41,020 nucleotides of DNA from a virus: positions 1 to 41,020 of IMG/VR virus record IMGVR_UViG_3300028874_000023; one strand, given 5' to 3'. Shown here one piece after another: positions 37,132-41,020 of this stretch. The notes beneath the pieces are model-generated. The model saw nothing but the letters and a program-made list of their open reading frames with translations, was not told the DNA's origin and made no database searches. Each line of letters begins with the position of its first letter. The stretch's first letter is position 1. The translations under genes were made by a program, and so were the position numbers.

Positions 37132-38514
37132 TTAACTCCCAAATATCGAGACGGTATCTGAACTTGTCGCATCGTTCAAATAAAACGTATTTATATTCTG
37201 GCCTGCCGGGATGATTACCGACGTTCCAGGCTGCAATATGTACCCGGTCGTTGCGTAAGAGCTGCTTGTTCCGATGTAGATATTCCCGCTGCTTGATTGA
37301 GATTCTGTTAACGTTACGAAGTTCTGCACGACATATGACGTAGATGTCAAATGCACCGCGGTTGAGGCCGTAGTAGTCTGCTGGAAGTTCTGAATATTAC
37401 CGGTTACAGGAGTAGATTGAACAGTTACCGCTATGCCTGATGCGTTGCCCTGAATTGTGAGCGCCATAGTCTGCGCCGTACCCGGTGAGCTTTGAACCGC
37501 TGTCTGATTAGCCGAAGTTGCATAGCCTGTAATCTGATTTGTTACCGTGGCAGAAGTATTCAGTGCATTAGATGTTGATGCAATAACGTTCCCGCTACCG
37601 TCTACAATCTGCGTTTTTTGCGAACCAGATGTCTGCGTGGAAGCAATAGAAGTCGTTTTTGTCGCAACGGTTGCGAGGTTGCCCCCACTCTCTAATGCTA
37701 GCGCGGATGTATTAAGGTTAGTGCCCGCATTGGCTGTGACTGTGCCTGAGATAGTAGGAGTGCCTGATATTGCCACAGTACCGCTAACTGGCACTGCGAC
37801 TCCGCTCGAATTTCCTTGAATAGTGATCGCTGTAGTCTGCGGCGTACCAGGGGCAGATTGCACATTAGTCTGATTTGCGGATGTTGATGCGCCTGACGGC
37901 AGAGGAAGTGACGATGCGCTTATTGGTTGCGTAGTCTGCCAGAATGTACCTGTTACCGCTTGGGTAGACGGGAAGTTAGACACGATCACCGATGGAGTGC
38001 CAGTTATTGAGACTGATCCAGATACCGGCTGAGTAGTCTGCCAGAATGTACCACTCACGGGGACTGTGCCATTAATGTTAACATTGCCTATTGTGTTGCT
38101 TCCTGCCGCCAGTGAGGGCAAAGTAGCAATTGAAACCGGTTGCGTCGTCTGCCAAAATGTCCCTGTTACCGCTTGGGTAGACGGGAAGTTAGACACGCTC
38201 ACATTCCACGTGCCAGATTGTGTAACACCGCCTATCACATTGCTTCCTGTACCTAGCACCCACGAGCCATACTGAGCCACTGAACCTATCAGGCTATTCG
38301 ATTGTGACAGGAATAAGTACCCGTTTGCATCCAGCGCCCACGGTACGACGTTGCCCGACGGATTCTTACCGCCAATATATACCGGATTACCCTTCACCGA
38401 AGAGCCGGCAGCAGCCGCCCCAACTACCGTACCGGTATTCAGGTAGGTTTGCGCCTGCAATGGCAGGCAGGTGAGTGCAATCAACAAAATCAGGGCTATA
38501 CGAATACATATCAT
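37132..38514 (-). CDS. repetitive fibre-like protein with Sec signal peptide
   Basis: A 460-residue protein from ATG 38514 (AAGGAG upstream), beginning with a strong signal peptide (MICIRIALILLIALTCLPLQ, likely cut after LQA). The body has short beta repeats: NFPSTQAVTGTFWQTTQPVS-like units occur at least three times, and SANQTxVQSxPGTxQT units twice. These patterns are typical of phage fibre-like proteins. The C-terminus carries a small beta domain (NIYIGTSSSYATTGYILQPG). It shares the exported character of the next gene and both lie in one operon. Confidence 0.65.
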   Translation of the reverse strand: MICIRIALILLIALTCLPLQAQTYLNTGTVVGAAAAGSSVKGNPVYIGGKNPSGNVVPWALDANGYLFLSQSNSLIGSVAQYGSWVLGTGSNVIGGVTQSGTWNVSVSNFPSTQAVTGTFWQTTQPVSIATLPSLAAGSNTIGNVNINGTVPVSGTFWQTTQPVSGSVSITGTPSVIVSNFPSTQAVTGTFWQTTQPISASSLPLPSGASTSANQTNVQSAPGTPQTTAITIQGNSSGVAVPVSGTVAISGTPTISGTVTANAGTNLNTSALALESGGNLATVATKTTSIASTQTSGSQKTQIVDGSGNVIASTSNALNTSATVTNQITGYATSANQTAVQSSPGTAQTMALTIQGNASGIAVTVQSTPVTGNIQNFQQTTTASTAVHLTSTSYVVQNFVTLTESQSSSGNIYIGTSSSYATTGYILQPGTSVIIPAGQNINTFYLNDATSSDTVSIFGS

Positions 38515-38545
38515 GGTAATCTCCTTATGCGCGCGGAACGGGTAA

Positions 38546-38575
38546 CAAAAAAAGCCGCCCATTGACCGGGAGGCT
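38546..38575 (-). terminator. rho-independent terminator upstream of the exported-protein operon
   Basis: Minus-strand stem AGCCTCCC / GGGCGGCT (one mismatch, 7-base loop) followed by TTTTTTTG. It lies between the tail fibre and the signal-peptide genes and probably limits read-through. Confidence 0.72.
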
Positions 38576-38604
38576 AAAAAGATAGAAATATTTTACGTGA
38601 ACTA

Positions 38605-38633
38605 TATACAACTGTTACATCGTGTGATATAAT
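38605..38633 (+). promoter_or_regulatory. promoter of a candidate small RNA
   Basis: TATACA (38605-38610), 17-base spacer, extended -10 TGATATAAT (TATAAT at 38628-38633), on the plus strand in a 197-base gap between two minus-strand genes. No plus-strand gene follows. Confidence 0.5.
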
Positions 38634-38639
38634 GCCACT

Positions 38640-38752
38640 GTATCCTCGGCGGATATATAAACATCGCTTATAAAAACAGTCCTGCAAGACGGTTTTTATA
38701 TTTCTTCTGAAAAAACCTGAGCGTATCCTACTGCGTTCGGGCTTTTTCTTTG
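38640..38752 (+). ncRNA. candidate phage small RNA
   Basis: A 113-base rightward unit runs from the extended -10 promoter to an intrinsic terminator. It contains one strong internal hairpin (ATAAAAAC-A-GTC / GAC-G-GTTTTTAT at 38669-38698) and ends in the terminator hairpin with TTTTTCTTT. It has no ORF of note. It does not overlap the coding part of either neighbour, so it would act in trans. Confidence 0.45.
38718..38752. terminator. bidirectional terminator
   Basis: An 8-bp stem (CCTGAGCG / CGTTCGGG, two wobble pairs) has A6 on its left (38712-38717) and T5CTTT on its right, so it can stop the tail fibre transcript (minus) and the small RNA (plus). Confidence 0.65.
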
Positions 38753-38759
38753 TCTGTTG

Positions 38760-41012
38760 CTACGTTAGTTGGGCGATTTCACTGGAATTAAGGACACGGC
38801 CCCATACGGCAACATAATCGTATATGTACCCAGGGTTATAAAGACTATATGGAGTTAGTGCTCCTAGCCAAGTTGTACCACCTAAAACAACATTCTGTGT
38901 TAATGTTCCCGTACCCTCAAGAACCCCATTCAAATAAACAGAGACGCTGTTGCCGGAAATAGTAACTACCTCCACGTTCCAGGCAGAACCACTTAAAGTT
39001 CCACCCGGATTGTAATTCGATGATCCGTTGCTGCATCCACATGTACTACTAATATTAAACAAGCCGCACCCAGTACCAGCACCAGAACCATTACCCCAGC
39101 CAATTGGGCATGATTCTGTTGAAGGTGAAGATACTTTGAACTTAGCGACAATTGTTTTGTATGTACCTACTGGCATGTTGGCATCTGAACCAGTTATGGC
39201 AGCTGTCGATGAGGAAGAAACAATTGAGATGGCCGGATTTCCCTGTGCATTTGTTGTCCAGGAGTATCCAGAGGGTAGAGTAAAGACTCTATTGTAACTG
39301 CTGCTGTCATAAACATACCCGCCACTTCCCTCAGTCATAAGCAGCTGCAAAGCTAAGTTTGTATTAGATATACCTTGCGGGGGCTTAACTGCACCAGAAA
39401 AAGGAAGTGAAACTACTACTATTCCACTTCCGCCTGCCGATCCGGCATACCCATTCGACCCTCCATCGCCGCCATTACCTGTATTAGCAGCAGCTGCCGG
39501 TGGTGTTCCACCTGATGCGCCGGAACCTGCTCCACCAGCGGCATAAGTTGTTGCAATACCTGAGATAGAGCTAGATGTACCAGCGCCACCAGCACCGCCA
39601 GCTGATGACGTACCTGCAGAACCTACGGCAGAGGAACCACCCCCACCACCTGCACCATAGAAGCTGGAGGCATTTCCTGCCCCGTTACCACCAGCGTAGC
39701 CCTGACCTGCTGTAGGAGAACCCCCGGCACGCCCAGAACCAGAACCGCTGTCATAGCCACCCCCGCCGCCGCCAGAACCGCCAGAAGCACCTGATACAGA
39801 GTTTCCATATACACCATCACCGCCAGCACCTCCACCTCCGCCGCCTATAGCAGTATAGGAAGCAAATGAAGAGTTTCCGCCGTTTGGCGCTGTTGCACTT
39901 TGAGTAGTTCCACCAGCACCCCCAGTACCTACTGTGACTGTATAGCCAGTTGCAGTTAAGGATATTCCTGTCTCGTTCAAAAATCCGCCTGCACCACCAC
40001 CACCACCACCACCTATTCCGCCACCACCGCCACCCGCTACAATAAGAGCCGACACGCCTGAAATAGCAAGTGTTGGGGTTAGTGTACCACTAGTTAAAAA
40101 TGTGTGGATTTCTTGACTTGTAGTGTATGTGGTAATTCCACCTGAAGCTACAGGCACTCCATTATTGTATGACGAAGAAGAGTTTGCAAACATACCGTTT
40201 GTCATAGTTACAGTTATGGCGCCGACCCCTGTAGATGCAGGGCTCGTACAGATAATTGTTGTATCGTTGACAACTACAATATTTGTAGCAGGAGAACCAG
40301 CAAATAATACTGACGAAACTGTTCCCCCTGTAACAAATCCAAAGCCCGTTATAGTTACTACTGTACTATTACCAATACTAGGTGTAAATGATGATATTCC
40401 TACTTGAGATAGTGACAATGATGATGATGCTATCTGAACTGCATCTATTTTTGTCCTTGCCATGTTTATCTGCCCACGCCCAACCGCCGCATTCTGAGCC
40501 TGCACGACGATCAACGAAGGCGTAGAGACATAAACGTAGCAGGATAACTCAAGTTCCAAGTTCCCAGTACCTGAAACCTGCCCATATTGTATACTTGTAG
40601 TAATGATAGTGGAGTTCGAGACGTTGTATAACTGTGCCCCAACAATGTCGGAGGCTGTGCATCCGCTTATGTCAAGTGTTGCCATGACGAGGTAGCGACC
40701 TGGTATCAGTGTCACTCCAACTGGTGAACAACCTGAAGGTTGCACAGTTGCATAAACGTTAGTCAGTAAGTAAGCAGGTGCGTTTACATTACCTGTTGCT
40801 TCAAGCAAGGCCCCCATACCAGGGATATTGACCGTTAAGGCTCCTGTTGCAGTCGGTTGCGTCGTAACCCCTGCGCCAGTGAAGTTCAGAGCTACTACGT
40901 TCGCTTGCGTGATTGCTCCGGTTCCGGTTGATGTAAACTTAGATGCCCCGGATCGGCTTATGCGTGAGTAAATGCTCGACCACGAGTCTTCGTCTTCTTC
41001 GATGGTACTCAT
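38760..41012 (-). CDS. tail fibre / receptor-binding protein with polyglycine domain
   Basis: A 750-residue protein starting MSTIEEDEDSWSSIYSRIS. Order: an N-terminal attachment part (1-195), an IPT/TIG Ig-like domain (about 205-290, ISSFTPSIGNSTVVTITGFGF), a glycine-rich domain (about 325-550) with many GGGGGG runs, and a LamG/concanavalin-like domain (565-750) ending in DYVAVWGRVLNSSEIAQL. Glycine-rich domains of this sort form stacked polyglycine helices in phage adhesins (T-even-type gp38) and their tip loops contact receptors. The C-terminal lectin-like part would bind glycans. No signal peptide, unlike the next two genes. Confidence 0.78.
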   Translation of the reverse strand: MSTIEEDEDSWSSIYSRISRSGASKFTSTGTGAITQANVVALNFTGAGVTTQPTATGALTVNIPGMGALLEATGNVNAPAYLLTNVYATVQPSGCSPVGVTLIPGRYLVMATLDISGCTASDIVGAQLYNVSNSTIITTSIQYGQVSGTGNLELELSCYVYVSTPSLIVVQAQNAAVGRGQINMARTKIDAVQIASSSLSLSQVGISSFTPSIGNSTVVTITGFGFVTGGTVSSVLFAGSPATNIVVVNDTTIICTSPASTGVGAITVTMTNGMFANSSSSYNNGVPVASGGITTYTTSQEIHTFLTSGTLTPTLAISGVSALIVAGGGGGGIGGGGGGGAGGFLNETGISLTATGYTVTVGTGGAGGTTQSATAPNGGNSSFASYTAIGGGGGGAGGDGVYGNSVSGASGGSGGGGGGYDSGSGSGRAGGSPTAGQGYAGGNGAGNASSFYGAGGGGGSSAVGSAGTSSAGGAGGAGTSSSISGIATTYAAGGAGSGASGGTPPAAAANTGNGGDGGSNGYAGSAGGSGIVVVSLPFSGAVKPPQGISNTNLALQLLMTEGSGGYVYDSSSYNRVFTLPSGYSWTTNAQGNPAISIVSSSSTAAITGSDANMPVGTYKTIVAKFKVSSPSTESCPIGWGNGSGAGTGCGLFNISSTCGCSNGSSNYNPGGTLSGSAWNVEVVTISGNSVSVYLNGVLEGTGTLTQNVVLGGTTWLGALTPYSLYNPGYIYDYVAVWGRVLNSSEIAQLT

Positions 41013-41020
41013 TAGATTTT

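Noticed and set aside
1-41020. Direct circular junction of the two window edges
   Set aside because: Joining the edges makes the tape measure frame run into an Arg-rich out-of-frame reading of the fibre start and then stop, so sequence is missing between them.
1-41020. tRNA or rRNA genes
   Set aside because: I saw no cloverleaf with a GTTCGA-type loop and acceptor stem, and no rRNA-like sequence, though I could not run a covariance search.

Overview
The window holds most of one temperate tailed-phage genome with a long, non-contractile (siphovirus-type) tail. The evidence is a complete head gene series, a tail tube gene without a sheath, a frameshifted tail-assembly chaperone, a tape measure gene, a lysis region, a repressor switch and a large serine integrase. 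The host cannot be named from the sequence. Near-consensus sigma70 promoters (TTGACA-17-TATAAT) and AGGAG-type ribosome sites point to an ordinary bacterium. The left edge cuts the tape measure gene and the right edge lies just upstream of a tail fibre gene. Joining the two edges does not continue the tape measure sensibly, so the missing part is probably the distal tail (end of tape measure, baseplate or hub). The integrase lies inside the phage gene map, not at a boundary with host DNA, and an intact attP-like dyad follows it. The DNA therefore looks like an unintegrated phage genome or a clone or contig of one.

Layout. Almost everything is on the minus strand. Reading leftwards from 15.2 kb is the late head-tail operon: a basic small protein, small and large terminase, portal, Mu F-like protein, protease-scaffold with a nested scaffold start, decoration protein, major capsid protein, connector proteins, tail completion and terminator proteins, tail tube, chaperone G/GT (-1 frameshift on AAAAAAC) and tape measure. 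A three-gene AT-rich cassette of small membrane proteins (2.98-3.71 kb) runs on the plus strand between G/GT and the tape measure and looks like a moron. At 15.3-15.7 kb a divergent promoter region with a 12-bp-arm palindrome separates the late operon from a single plus-strand excisionase-like regulator. An IS200/IS605-type element carrying only tnpA follows.

The early leftward region (27.0 to 16.3 kb) starts with a Cro-like regulator predicted to be leaderless. It continues through many tiny proteins, including an acidic 42-mer, coiled coils, zinc-finger proteins, a methyltransferase tail fragment and a 9-residue-repeat protein. Then come replication genes: ssDNA-binding-like protein, SpoVG-like protein, PrimPol-SF3 primase-helicase, an iteron-rich AT-rich gap that is a likely origin, an SF2 helicase and a PD-(D/E)XK nuclease. 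The lysogeny operon (27.1-29.7 kb, plus) encodes a repressor, a degenerate ImmA-like protein and the serine integrase. Five copies of a TATAAAC-N3-GTTTATA operator surround the switch promoters.

From 41.0 to 29.8 kb, leftward, lie a polyglycine tail fibre, two virion-like proteins with Sec-type signal peptides, small paralogous beta proteins, a membrane/coiled-coil lysis cassette with a 22-residue membrane peptide, an NlpC/P60-like endolysin, a metallophosphoesterase and a nucleotide-metabolism fusion protein. Hairpins punctuate nearly every junction in the lysis cassette. A short plus-strand transcription unit at 38.6-38.75 kb looks like a small RNA.
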